Source: Bacteroidales bacterium
GTDB taxonomy: Bacteria > Bacteroidota > Bacteroidia > Bacteroidales > UBA932
DNA length: 41,022 nucleotides
NCBI GenBank assembly: GCA_017429765.1
Contig: JAFROJ010000029.1
Coordinates: 1 to 41,022, forward strand
Direction of reading: 5' to 3'
In this document: positions 16,854-25,643 of the stretch, piece by piece
Position numbering within the stretch: position 1 is the first letter of the stretch
How the letters are laid out: each line of letters opens with the position of its first letter
Program-made: the position numbers and the translations under genes
Notes under the pieces: generated by a model
Told to the model about the DNA's origin: nothing
The model's database searches: none
Seen by the model: the letters and a program-made list of their open reading frames with translations, nothing else

Positions 16854-18386
16854 ATGGACAGTCCGGTCTGGGTATATTTGCTGGGACTAGCCGGAATGGG
16901 CATCTATGGCCTGCGGCTCCTGATCCAATGGTACTTGTCGGAGAAATCCCGCCACGTGGAGTCTCCCGGAATCTATTGGGTGCTCAGCAGCATCGGCGCG
17001 GTGGTTCTCTATCTCTACGGCTGGTTGAGGAAGGATTTCTCCATCATATTCGGGGAGAGCGTCGGGTATTACATCTACATGTGGAACATCGGCGTCCTCG
17101 GCCTCTACAAAAGAGTCCCGCGTTTCCTGGTTGTCCTCCAGGCTCTGTTCCCTGTGGCGATCCTTGTCCTGATAGTCAGGGACTTACCGACTTTCACGGA
17201 GACCTTCCTGCATAATGAGTATGTCCCCCTTAGGCTTCTCTTGTTCGGAGTGCTGGGGCAGTCCGTCTATGAGCTCCGGTCGGTCTACCAGCTTGTCTAC
17301 AGCTACAAGCGCAAGGCCTCGATCCTGCCGATGGGGCATTGGGTGATGGCGGTGACCGGATCTGTGCTGATCATCATCTACGGTTTAATCCGGCACGACT
17401 GGGTGCTGGTTCTCGGGCAGTTCTCCATAGTCTTCTCGATCCGCAACATCATGATCTCCGTCTCTTCCTCGAGACTGATGAGTAGTGTCGCGACCTTGCT
17501 GATGGTGAGGCCCACCCAATTCGGTTTCAATGAGCAGACAGCCCCTGACAATCATTTCCAGAGGCAAAGCTCCGAGAAGGATTTGCGGGAATATGCCTTG
17601 GGGGAGTTCGACGGGATGGTTAATGTCCTGAGAGAGCGTGATATCCCGGTGCTGGTCACCGAGGACGCCCAGGGCTACGGGAGCCCTGACTCCGTGTTCC
17701 CGAACAACTGGTTCTCGACCCATTCCGACGGCACCCTGGTCCTCTATCCCATGTTCGCCTCCAACAGGAGGAACGAGAGGGATCCCGCCATCATCAGGGA
17801 GGTCATGCGGGTCGCGGGGACGAAAAGGATCGTTGACCTTTCCCACTGGGAGGACAAGGGAAAGTTCCTGGAGAGCACGGGAAGCATGGTGCTGGACAGG
17901 AAAGCCCGTGTGGCCTACGCCTGCCGCTCGCCCCGAACCTCGGAGGCGGTGCTGGATGACTTCTGCCGCAAGATGGGCTACCGTTCCATCCTGTTCGACG
18001 CCGTGGATCGTGACGGCAACCCTATCTACCACACCAATGTGATACTGTCTCTCGGCGGGGACTTCGCTCTTCTTTGCGAGAGCGTCATCATCTCGCCTCC
18101 GGAACTGACTGAGATTGAGGCGAGTTTGTTGGCTGGAGGGAAGAAGGTTATCCGTGTCTCTTACGAGCAGATGCGGTGTTTCGCCTGCAATTGCCTTGAG
18201 GTCAAGAATCGCGACGGGAAGCGTTACCTGGTCATTTCCGACACGGCTGAAAAGACGCTTACCGCCGCCCAGAGAACTGTCATCGGCGAGAGCGCCGAGC
18301 TGCTCCCAGTCCATATTCCCCACATAGAGGAAGTCGGGGGAGGGTCGGCCCGTTGCATGATGGCGGAGGTGTTCCCCCGCGGCTGA
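16854..18386 (+). CDS. Fusion: two LAB_N membrane modules plus CtlX-type hydrolase
   Basis: A 510-residue protein in one uninterrupted frame. Residues about 1-205 contain six or seven hydrophobic helices made of two copies of the LAB_N module (PF07578, in the PQ-loop/SemiSWEET clan): the first has IQWYLSEKSRHVESPGIYW, the second YSYKRKASILPMGHW, and each is followed by a YG..R segment. Residues about 215-510 are a guanidino-group-modifying hydrolase of the CtlX/FN0238 type, starting LMVRPTQFGFNEQTAPDNHFQ. The likely triad is E340 (in ESTGSM), H393 (in YHTNV) and C501 (in GGGSARCMM), with FPNNWFSTHSDG as the substrate loop. CtlX enzymes turn citrulline into ornithine; arginine or related substrates are possible. 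Position 2 bp behind the aminolipid acyltransferase suggests a joint membrane role, which is inference. Confidence 0.82.
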   Translation: MDSPVWVYLLGLAGMGIYGLRLLIQWYLSEKSRHVESPGIYWVLSSIGAVVLYLYGWLRKDFSIIFGESVGYYIYMWNIGVLGLYKRVPRFLVVLQALFPVAILVLIVRDLPTFTETFLHNEYVPLRLLLFGVLGQSVYELRSVYQLVYSYKRKASILPMGHWVMAVTGSVLIIIYGLIRHDWVLVLGQFSIVFSIRNIMISVSSSRLMSSVATLLMVRPTQFGFNEQTAPDNHFQRQSSEKDLREYALGEFDGMVNVLRERDIPVLVTEDAQGYGSPDSVFPNNWFSTHSDGTLVLYPMFASNRRNERDPAIIREVMRVAGTKRIVDLSHWEDKGKFLESTGSMVLDRKARVAYACRSPRTSEAVLDDFCRKMGYRSILFDAVDRDGNPIYHTNVILSLGGDFALLCESVIISPPELTEIEASLLAGGKKVIRVSYEQMRCFACNCLEVKNRDGKRYLVISDTAEKTLTAAQRTVIGESAELLPVHIPHIEEVGGGSARCMMAEVFPRG

Positions 18387-18389
18387 TCC

Positions 18390-19817
18390 CTACTTGTTCT
18401 CCTCTTCCAGAGTGAAGGAGGAGGACCCGTCGAAGCAGTGGAGGCAAAGATCCTCCCTGGGCAGGCCGATGCTGTCCACCAAGGTCTCTATGGTGTTGAA
18501 CTTCAATGAGTCAAGGTTGAGCTGACGGGCGATCTCCCTGACCATTCGGGCATATTCCGGAGTGGTCGAGTCGGTGTATTTATCCACGTTCTTGTCGCTG
18601 TCGCCCTCGAAATCCTTGATGATTCTTCGGGTGATCAGCTCGAGCTCTGTCTTGCTGGTGGAGAAGTTGAGGAAGGGGCAGCCGAACACGAGGGGAGGGC
18701 AGGAGATGCGCATGTGGACCTCCTTGGCGCCGCTCTCGTGGAGCTGGCGGGTGTTGTCCTTGAGCTGGGTGCCTCTGACAATGCTGTCGTCGCAGAAGAG
18801 AACCCGGCGGTCCCGGAGCATGTCGGAGTTGTGGATAAGTTTCATCTTCGCGACAAGGTCCCTTGTGCTCTGGTACGAGGGCATGAAAGAGCGGGACCAG
18901 GTCGGGGTGTATTTGGCGATGGTGCGCATGTACGGGGCCCCGTGGCCAGCGGCGAATCCGACTGCCATCCCGATGCCGCTGTCAGGCACTCCGCAGACGC
19001 AATCCACCTCCGTCTCCTCCTTCTCGCCCAGCGATTTGCCGCACAGGAAGCGCGCCCGCTCGACATTTGTCCCGTCGTAGCAGGATGTCGGGAAGCCGTA
19101 ATATATCCACAGGAAGGAGCAGACCTGCTTGCGGGGGTTAGGCTTCCGGAGCCGCTCCATGCCGTCGGCCGTGAGCCGGACTATCTCCCCAGGTCCGATG
19201 TAGCTTGTCGTCTCGAAGCCGAGGTTGGCGAACGCGGTGCTCTCGGAACTGACCGCCATCGCGCCTTCCTTGGTCCCGACAGCCATCGGGGTGCGGCCCC
19301 AGGAGTCCCTGGCTGCGATTATGCTGTCCTCGGTGAGGATCAGCATCGAGCAGGAGCCTTTCACCTCCCTGTACACGTTCTCGATGCCTTCCACGAAGTT
19401 CTTCCCGCGGACGATCAGAAGGCTGATAAGCTCGGTGATGTTGATCTTCCCGCTGCTGAACTCGGTGAGGTACATCCCCTCGGCGAGTAACTTCCGGGTC
19501 AGGTCCTCGGCGTTGTTCACTCTCGCTACTGTGACGAGCGCGAAGCGGCCGAGGTGTGAGTTCACGAGCATTGGCTGGGCGTCGGTGTCGCTGATGACAC
19601 CTATTCCGGCGTTGCCTGTGAATTTGGAGAGCTCGTCCTCGAAGCGGTTACGGAAGTAGCCGTTCTCAAGGCTGTGGATCCCGCGCATGAAGCCACGGTT
19701 GGGGTCGAAGGTGGCGAGTCCACCCCTGCGGGTACCAAGGTGGCTGTTGTAGTCTGTGCCGTAGAACAGGTCGTTGGCGCATCCTCTTTTTGAAATAGTC
19801 CCGAAAAAACCTCCCAT
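18390..19817 (-). CDS. PurF-like amidophosphoribosyltransferase lacking catalytic Cys
   Basis: A 475-residue homologue of glutamine PRPP amidotransferase. The N-terminal Ntn glutaminase-like domain (about 1-230) retains GTRRGGLATF and the general fold motifs, and the C-terminal phosphoribosyltransferase domain has a good PRPP motif (VLFCDDSIVRGTQ) plus SGIGMAVGFAAG. The nucleophile that canonical PurF exposes after Met removal (MCGI...) is missing: the protein begins MGGFFG, so Cys is replaced by Gly. It therefore probably cannot hydrolyse glutamine and may use free ammonia, another donor or another reaction. The start agrees with the conserved N terminus, so mis-annotation of the start does not explain the loss. 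It is the last gene of a minus-strand run and ends 3 bp from the convergent LAB_N-CtlX gene. Confidence 0.85.
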   Translation of the reverse strand: MGGFFGTISKRGCANDLFYGTDYNSHLGTRRGGLATFDPNRGFMRGIHSLENGYFRNRFEDELSKFTGNAGIGVISDTDAQPMLVNSHLGRFALVTVARVNNAEDLTRKLLAEGMYLTEFSSGKINITELISLLIVRGKNFVEGIENVYREVKGSCSMLILTEDSIIAARDSWGRTPMAVGTKEGAMAVSSESTAFANLGFETTSYIGPGEIVRLTADGMERLRKPNPRKQVCSFLWIYYGFPTSCYDGTNVERARFLCGKSLGEKEETEVDCVCGVPDSGIGMAVGFAAGHGAPYMRTIAKYTPTWSRSFMPSYQSTRDLVAKMKLIHNSDMLRDRRVLFCDDSIVRGTQLKDNTRQLHESGAKEVHMRISCPPLVFGCPFLNFSTSKTELELITRRIIKDFEGDSDKNVDKYTDSTTPEYARMVREIARQLNLDSLKFNTIETLVDSIGLPREDLCLHCFDGSSSFTLEEENK

Positions 19818-19883
19818 GAGAAATATGAATGTTAAATCCGTCTTTCTAAAAGAAAGGCGAATTTAATCATTTCCCGTGAAATA

Positions 19884-21221
19884 TCAATGGAAGAGACGGC
19901 GGATATCGTTCCCGAACGCCAGTACCATCAGCAACGCCAGCAGGGCCATCCCGATGATCTGCGCCACCTCCAGGAACTTGTCGCTGGGCTTGCGGCCGGT
20001 GATCATCTCGTAGAGGCAGAACACAATGTGTCCGCCGTCGAGAGCCGGGATGGGGAGGAGGTTCATGACCCCGAGCATTATGGACAGCAGGGCCAGGATC
20101 TGAAGGAACCTGAACCAATCCCATGTGGAGGGGAAGACCTGGCCGATGGCGATGAAACTGCCCACTGATTTGTAGGCCTCGGTGCTCGGCGAGGCGACGA
20201 GCTTGAGATCCCTGAGGTAACCGCCTATGGTGCTGAATGTCAGCTTGAAACCGGCGGGGATCGCCTCCAGCAAGGTGTAGGTCTTGACTGTGTAGGAGGG
20301 CATCTGGCTGTACACTCCGATCCTTCCGGCGGTGTCCACCAGGACAGGGATGGCCAGGGTGTCGGCGCCTCTTAGGACCGAGGCTTTGACCGAGTCTCCC
20401 GGCACGGTGGCGAGATAGGCCTTCATGTCTTGGATGAAGGGTGTCGGGACAGAGTCAAGGGCGATGATCCGGTCGCCTTTCTCAAATCCGGCCCCGACAT
20501 TGTGTGAGCCGCTCATGACCGAGTCTATCACGAATGGCACGGCGAGGTCGAACATGCCGGGGGTGTTCAGGACCTCCCCGATCTTGGAGTGGTCGATGTA
20601 GACCTCGACGGTGTCGCCGTCCCTCAAGACCACCACTTTCTCGACATTCCGGCGGGCCAGGTCGATCTGGAGAGCCCCGAAGTTCTCCGGGACGTAATCA
20701 TCCATCCTCAAAATCTTGTCTCCGGCCTTGAATCCCATCTCGACCCCGAGCTCGTTCGGATAGATGAGGCTGTCCTCGTTCTTGAAATAGGAGCTTCCCC
20801 AGATGGCCATGATGCCTATGTAGCAAATGATGGCGAATATGAAGTTGTAGAGGACGCCCCCGACCATGACGAGCAGCCTCTGCCAGGCCGGCTTTGTCCT
20901 GAACTCCCAGGGCTGGGGGTCTTTCCTCATGGCCTCTGTGTCCATGCTCTCGTCGATCATGCCGCTGATCTTGCAGTACCCTCCGAGAGGAAGCCAGCCG
21001 ATCCCATATTCAGTCTCCCAGTCTTTCGCCTTGGGGAACAGGCGGGTGAACCATTTTCCCTTGGTGCTGAATATCTTGCTTGTGCCGATGTCGAAGAACA
21101 GGAAGAACTTCTCCACCCGGATGCCGAAGAGTTTGGCGAAGGTGAAGTGTCCGGCCTCGTGGATGACGATCAGTATGGAGAGGGCAAGGATGACTTGCAG
21201 AACCTTCATTAGGACTACCAT
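19884..21221 (-). CDS. rseP: RseP site-2 intramembrane zinc metalloprotease
   Basis: Membrane-embedded protease that cleaves transmembrane segments, for example of anti-sigma factors or leftover signal peptides. The 445 residues carry the zinc motif HEAGH at H21-H25 in the first helix, a central periplasmic PDZ region (about 200-320), and the second active-site motif NLLPIPALDGGH near the C terminus. The gene is 4 bp downstream of dxr, an arrangement common in Bacteroidetes, and part of the minus-strand run M23-dxr-rseP-purF-like. Confidence 0.95.
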   Translation of the reverse strand: MVVLMKVLQVILALSILIVIHEAGHFTFAKLFGIRVEKFFLFFDIGTSKIFSTKGKWFTRLFPKAKDWETEYGIGWLPLGGYCKISGMIDESMDTEAMRKDPQPWEFRTKPAWQRLLVMVGGVLYNFIFAIICYIGIMAIWGSSYFKNEDSLIYPNELGVEMGFKAGDKILRMDDYVPENFGALQIDLARRNVEKVVVLRDGDTVEVYIDHSKIGEVLNTPGMFDLAVPFVIDSVMSGSHNVGAGFEKGDRIIALDSVPTPFIQDMKAYLATVPGDSVKASVLRGADTLAIPVLVDTAGRIGVYSQMPSYTVKTYTLLEAIPAGFKLTFSTIGGYLRDLKLVASPSTEAYKSVGSFIAIGQVFPSTWDWFRFLQILALLSIMLGVMNLLPIPALDGGHIVFCLYEMITGRKPSDKFLEVAQIIGMALLALLMVLAFGNDIRRLFH

Positions 21222-21225
21222 GGCG

Positions 21226-22395
21226 TCAGTTTTTCTTCATGGAGCGGACCAGCGCCTCCGCTGCGGCGCGGGCCCTTGAGTTTGTCTCGAATATGTCCTC
21301 GATCGACGGCTCGGCGACGAACGGGGTTCTTTCCGCGCACTCCCCTGCGATGTCGGATATCCCGTAGAAAGGGATCTCGTCCCGCAGGTACGCGGCGACC
21401 GCGGTCTCGTTGGCGGCGTTGAGGGCGCAGGGAATATTCCCGCCTCTTCCTATGGCGTCGTAGGCAAGCCTGAGGGCGGGGAACTTGTTGAGGTCGGGCT
21501 CGAAGAAGGAGAGCCCGCCGACTTTGGAGAAGTCAAGCTTCTTGTTGCCGAGGGGAAGCCTCTCGGGGAAGCCGATGGCGAACTGGATCGGCTCCCTCAT
21601 GTCCGGCTCGGCCATCTGGGCGATCACCGCCCCGTCCTCGAACTCCACCATGGAGTGGATGATGGACTCCGGATGGACAACCACATTGATCTTGTCCACG
21701 GGGGTGTCGAACAGCCACCTGGCCTCGATCACCTCGAAGCCCTTGTTCATCATCGTGGCGGAGTCGATGGTGATCTTGGCTCCCATGCTCCAGTTGGGAT
21801 GCTTCAGGGCCATCTCTTTAGTGGCGGCCGCTATCCGCTCCTTGTCCCATGTCCTGAAAGGGCCTCCGGAGGCCGTCAGGTGGATCTTCCTCACTTTGTT
21901 GCCTTGGGCGGCGAGGAGGCATTGGAATATCGCCGAGTGCTCGGAGTCCACAGGAAGGATCGGCGCGTTGTGTTTCCTGGAGAGCGCCATCACTATCGGT
22001 CCGGCGGCCACGAGGGTCTCCTTGTTGGCCAGGGCAATGACTTTCCCCGCCTTGATGGCCGACAGTGTGGGTGCCAGCCCGCTGAATCCCACCATGGAGG
22101 CCACGACGATGTCGATACGGTCGGAGGTCACGAGGTCGCACACCGACTTCATGCCGCCGAACACCTTGGTGTCAGTCCCTTCCAGGGCGTCGCTGAGCTG
22201 TTTGTATTTGGTGTCGTCGCAGATGACGGCGTTGTTGGCGTCGAACTCCCTGGCCTGCATGGCCAGACGGGCGAAACTGCTGTTGCATGTGAGGAGCTCG
22301 ACCTCGAATAGGTCCCTGTGCTCCCTGATGACCTCAAGGGCCTGCATCCCGATGGATCCGGTGGACCCCAGTATCGCTATCCTTCTTCTCTCCAT
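21226..22395 (-). CDS. dxr: 1-deoxy-D-xylulose 5-phosphate reductoisomerase
   Basis: Converts DXP to MEP with NADPH, the committed step of non-mevalonate isoprenoid synthesis. The 389 residues include the NADPH motif GSTGSIG, ANKETLVAAG, the metal-binding PVDSEHSAIFQCL and the TASGGPFR loop; length is standard. I use the ATG at 22395, one codon inside a TTG that also opens the frame. That ATG overlaps the stop codon of the upstream M23 gene (TGATG), which implies translational coupling. Confidence 0.97.
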   Translation of the reverse strand: MERRRIAILGSTGSIGMQALEVIREHRDLFEVELLTCNSSFARLAMQAREFDANNAVICDDTKYKQLSDALEGTDTKVFGGMKSVCDLVTSDRIDIVVASMVGFSGLAPTLSAIKAGKVIALANKETLVAAGPIVMALSRKHNAPILPVDSEHSAIFQCLLAAQGNKVRKIHLTASGGPFRTWDKERIAAATKEMALKHPNWSMGAKITIDSATMMNKGFEVIEARWLFDTPVDKINVVVHPESIIHSMVEFEDGAVIAQMAEPDMREPIQFAIGFPERLPLGNKKLDFSKVGGLSFFEPDLNKFPALRLAYDAIGRGGNIPCALNAANETAVAAYLRDEIPFYGISDIAGECAERTPFVAEPSIEDIFETNSRARAAAEALVRSMKKN

Positions 22396-23249
22396 CAAAA
22401 ACTAATGTATTTCGCGGGATCCACCGCCTCGCCCTTATGCCACAACTCGAAATGCAGATGCTCCCCGTCGGCGGTCGAGCCTGTGCCGCCAACGATCGCT
22501 ATGGGGGTTCCGGCGGTGACTTTGTCCCCGGTCTTCCTCATCAGCTTCTGGTTGTGCTTGTAGACGGAGATGATGTCCCCGTCGTGCTGGATCCGGATGG
22601 TGTAGCCTTCCTCGTCGGTCCATCCGGCCGAGATGACTGTCCCGTCCAGGGTGGCCATGACCACCGAGTTGTCGGGGGCCGTGATGTCGATGTAGGGGTG
22701 CAGGGCCTTGTCATATCCTTGGGAGATGACACCCTTCAGGGGGATGAAAAAATGCATTCCCTCGATCGGAAGGGTCCTGGGGCTGCCTGAGGCTATGTCG
22801 AACTTGTCCTCGGAGGCCACTTCCTTGCGGAGCAGGGAGTCTTTGGCCGCGATCCCGGCCATGTCCCTCTCTCCCTCTTCCCTCGACTTCGCCCTCGCTC
22901 TCATGAGGCTGTCGATCTTCAAGGGATCCTCGCCGTCGACGACCCTCCTGAGATTCTCTGAATAGAGCTCCCATTTGGTGATGACATTCTCGAGCGAGTC
23001 GATCCTTATGGCGTTCTGGATGGCGTCCCGGTTGGTCCTCGCGTCGGGGTACCCGGGGATCAATGTCCTGACCGGGGTCAGGGCGACCAGGCACCAGAAC
23101 AGGGCTAGCGTCACCACGAGGGCGGTGATGGCGGTGATGATCAGGTTCAGCTTGGTGAACTTCCTCACCCACAGCTGGTCGTGGGTGTCGTCGTCCACCA
23201 GGGTGAGCCTGTAGTTGACCGTGGATTGATGTCTCTTATCTTTAGGCAT
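22395..23249 (-). CDS. M23 family metallopeptidase, membrane-anchored
   Basis: Predicted peptidoglycan endopeptidase or cell-division regulator acting in the periplasm. The 284 residues have a cytosolic head, one transmembrane helix (about 35-57), a charged helical linker (about 75-150), and a C-terminal LytM/M23 domain with the zinc ligands in HPYID and HLHFE and a catalytic-region His in VYKHNQ. All key residues are present, so it should be active. It heads the minus-strand run with dxr and rseP and is divergent from ruvX across 44 bp. Confidence 0.9.
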   Translation of the reverse strand: MPKDKRHQSTVNYRLTLVDDDTHDQLWVRKFTKLNLIITAITALVVTLALFWCLVALTPVRTLIPGYPDARTNRDAIQNAIRIDSLENVITKWELYSENLRRVVDGEDPLKIDSLMRARAKSREEGERDMAGIAAKDSLLRKEVASEDKFDIASGSPRTLPIEGMHFFIPLKGVISQGYDKALHPYIDITAPDNSVVMATLDGTVISAGWTDEEGYTIRIQHDGDIISVYKHNQKLMRKTGDKVTAGTPIAIVGGTGSTADGEHLHFELWHKGEAVDPAKYISF

Positions 23250-23255
23250 ATAATT

Positions 23256-23286
23256 TTTGACTTCAGAGTCTTTTTGATTATCTTTG
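23256..23286 (+). promoter_or_regulatory. Predicted ruvX operon promoter
   Basis: TTTG (23256-23259), 19 bp, TATCTTTG (23279-23286): both boxes are perfect. The start is expected near 23290, only about 4 nt before the ruvX ATG, implying a very short 5-prime leader. Confidence 0.75.
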
Positions 23287-23293
23287 TAAGTTC

Positions 23294-23710
23294 ATGGACA
23301 GGATATTAGGCATAGATTTCGGGCGTAAACGCGTTGGGGTCGCGGTCAGTGACCCTCTTGGAATCTTCGCCTCTCCCCTGGACACGGTTCCTGCTGCAAA
23401 GATAATAGATTATCTCAAAAAATACGCTGAAACCGAGTCCGTGACCAGGTTCGTTGTCGGCTATCCTGTCAACATGGACAACAAGCCCTCCGAGGCCGCG
23501 GCTGATGTGGACATATTCCTGAAGACTCTCTCCAGGCATTTCCCGTCGGTGCCTGTGACCCTGGAGGACGAGAGGTTCACCTCGGTCCTGGCGCACAGGG
23601 CCATGATTGAGGGTGGAATGAAGGCTAAGGACAGGCGCGACAAGAGCTCGGTGGACAAGATCAGCGCCGCCATCATCCTCCAGAGCCACCTGGATAAAAA
23701 CAACCGTTGA
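23294..23710 (+). CDS. ruvX: Putative Holliday junction resolvase / pre-16S rRNA nuclease YqgF
   Basis: RNase H-fold nuclease of the YqgF/RuvX family, implicated in pre-16S rRNA 5-prime maturation and possibly Holliday junction processing. The 138 residues start with the diagnostic MDRILGIDFGRKRVGVAVSD and include GYPVNMD, EDERFTS and DRRDKSSVDKISAAIILQ, which hold the catalytic acids. The canonical N terminus fixes the start at 23294. First gene of the plus-strand set ruvX-def-phosphohexomutase-M23. Confidence 0.93.
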   Translation: MDRILGIDFGRKRVGVAVSDPLGIFASPLDTVPAAKIIDYLKKYAETESVTRFVVGYPVNMDNKPSEAAADVDIFLKTLSRHFPSVPVTLEDERFTSVLAHRAMIEGGMKAKDRRDKSSVDKISAAIILQSHLDKNNR

Positions 23711-23714
23711 TTTT

Positions 23715-24269
23715 ATGGTAAGACCGATATATGTTTACGGCTCGGAGGTCCTGAGGAAAACCGCCGCCCCGGCGGACATCTCCGACAAGGAGTACATCTC
23801 CTCGTTGGTCACGGATCTCAAGGAGACCCTCGCCAAGGCGGAGGGATGCGGGCTGGCCGCCCCCCAGATCGGGGAGAGTGTCAGGGTCCTGATAGTGGAC
23901 GGAAGGGAGATGACCGATGTCTATCCCTATCTCAAGGACTTCACCAGGGTGATGATCAACCCCGTGGTCATCGAGGAGAGTTCCAAGACCTGTGTTTACT
24001 CTGAGGGGTGCCTCAGCGTGCCGGGGATCTATTGCGACGTGACCAGGCCCGAGAGCATGACAGTCGAGTATCTCGACGAGAACCTCGTCAAGCGGACGGA
24101 GACTTTCGACAAGTTCGCGTGCAGGATGGTGCAGCACGAGATGTCCCACCTCGACGGGGACCTGTTCGTGGACCATGTCGCCCCGATCCGGAAGAAGATC
24201 ATCTCCAAGAAGCTCGCGAACATATCGAAGGGACGTGTCCCCGCCCGCTACACCACCAAGATCAAATAA
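23715..24269 (+). CDS. def: Peptide deformylase
   Basis: Removes the formyl group from the initiator methionine of new proteins. The 184 residues contain all three family motifs: GCGLAAPQIG, EGCLSVPG (metal ligand C99) and QHEMSHLDG (ligands H141 and H145, catalytic E142). The third motif has Ser in place of the usual Asp (HEMSH for HExDH), a position that is not a ligand. The gene begins 4 bp after ruvX, so the two are co-transcribed. Confidence 0.97.
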   Translation: MVRPIYVYGSEVLRKTAAPADISDKEYISSLVTDLKETLAKAEGCGLAAPQIGESVRVLIVDGREMTDVYPYLKDFTRVMINPVVIEESSKTCVYSEGCLSVPGIYCDVTRPESMTVEYLDENLVKRTETFDKFACRMVQHEMSHLDGDLFVDHVAPIRKKIISKKLANISKGRVPARYTTKIK

Positions 24270-24284
24270 CGACAGCCGTTTTTT

Positions 24285-25643
24285 ATGGGAGCTTTCCACG
24301 CCTACGACATACGCGGAATCTTTGGCGTTGATTTCGACAGGACGACAGCCTTCAAGGTAGGCTATTTCATCCCGGAGCTTCTTTCCGCCGACAAGGTGCT
24401 TGTCGGGAGGGATTGCAGGCTCTCCTCGCCCGAGATCCGGGACAGCCTCGTGGAAGGGATCACTGAGGCCGGGGCCGATGTCCACGACATAGGCCTCAGC
24501 ACCACTCCCATGGTCTATTTCGGGACGGCCGAATATGGCTACAAGGCCTCCGTCCAGATCACCGCGTCCCACAACCCGAGGGAATATAACGGGATGAAGG
24601 TCTCCAGGGAGAACGCCCTCCCGGTGGGTCTCGACACAGGCCTCGGGCAGATCCGGGACTGGATAGAGTCAGGAAGGCCCACACCCGCCGCCAGGAAGAA
24701 GGGGAAGGTGGTCAAGATGGATATTCATGAGGACTATCTCCGCTTCCTTTCGGGGTTCAAGGGGGATTACTCCGGCCTGCGGATCGCTTTCGACCTCTCG
24801 AACGGGATGGCCGCCCTCTTCGCCCGGGAGATTTTCGGCGACAGCCCTTTCTACATCTTCGAGGATCTTGACGGGAGCTTCCCGAACCATGAGCCTAACC
24901 CGCTCATTCCCAAGAACGTGGAGCCCCTTCAGGCTCTTGTCCGCGAGACTGGAGCCGACGTGGGTGTGATCTACGACGGCGACGCCGACAGGGTCATGTT
25001 CGTGGACAACGAGGGGAATTTCATCTCCCCGGACCTGATGATAGCGGTCCTCGGCCATTATTTCGTTGAGGAGAGGGGCCTGAGAGGGACTGTGCTGCAA
25101 GACATCCGGAGCTCGAAGGCTGTGGGCGAGTACCTCTCGCCCATGGGTTGCGAGATGAGGACGTGGAAGGTTGGCCGGGCTTTCGCCGCCAAGAGGCTCC
25201 GCGAGCTGGACGGAGTCTGGGGAGGGGAGCTGGCCGGACACTATTACTTCAAGGATTTCTTCTATTCCGACAGCGGACTGCTCGCCTCGATGTTGATCCT
25301 GAGGGTGGTGGCCGCTATGAAGGGCCGCGGGGTCACCCTGAGCGAGCTGGTCTCGAGGATCGCCCGCTACAAGAACTCCGGGGAGATCAACTTCAGGGTG
25401 GAGGACAAGAAAGGGGCCATGGAGGCGGTCAGGGATTATTTCACCTCTGCCGAGACCCCCACGGCATCCATGGATTTCGACGGTTACAGGGTGGAGTTCC
25501 CGGACTGGTGGTTCAACATCCGCCCTTCCAACACGGAGCCTTACCTCAGGTTTATCTGCGAGGCCACTTCCGAGGCCTTGCTTGAGGAGAAGGTGGCCAT
25601 GACAAAAAGTTTGCTTATTGAGAGATTCGATGCGAGGATTTAA
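24285..25643 (+). CDS. Phosphomannomutase/phosphoglucomutase
   Basis: Alpha-D-phosphohexomutase interconverting hexose 6-phosphate and 1-phosphate for sugar-nucleotide and envelope glycan synthesis. The 452 residues show the phosphoserine loop TASHNP (S95), the metal loop DGDADR (D231, D233, D235), the sugar-binding GELAGHYY and the C-terminal phosphate-binding segment RPSNTEPYLR. The N terminus FHAYDIRGIFG is typical of ManB-type enzymes. Whether mannose or glucose is preferred cannot be told. It starts 15 bp after def and overlaps the next gene by 14 bp. Confidence 0.93.
   Translation: MGAFHAYDIRGIFGVDFDRTTAFKVGYFIPELLSADKVLVGRDCRLSSPEIRDSLVEGITEAGADVHDIGLSTTPMVYFGTAEYGYKASVQITASHNPREYNGMKVSRENALPVGLDTGLGQIRDWIESGRPTPAARKKGKVVKMDIHEDYLRFLSGFKGDYSGLRIAFDLSNGMAALFAREIFGDSPFYIFEDLDGSFPNHEPNPLIPKNVEPLQALVRETGADVGVIYDGDADRVMFVDNEGNFISPDLMIAVLGHYFVEERGLRGTVLQDIRSSKAVGEYLSPMGCEMRTWKVGRAFAAKRLRELDGVWGGELAGHYYFKDFFYSDSGLLASMLILRVVAAMKGRGVTLSELVSRIARYKNSGEINFRVEDKKGAMEAVRDYFTSAETPTASMDFDGYRVEFPDWWFNIRPSNTEPYLRFICEATSEALLEEKVAMTKSLLIERFDARI

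Noticed and set aside
19818-19883. Terminator or promoter between rseP and the PurF-like gene
   Set aside because: A small hairpin (CTTTCT/AGAAAG) without a U tract and a weak TAAATTCG box on the minus strand are present, but neither is convincing.
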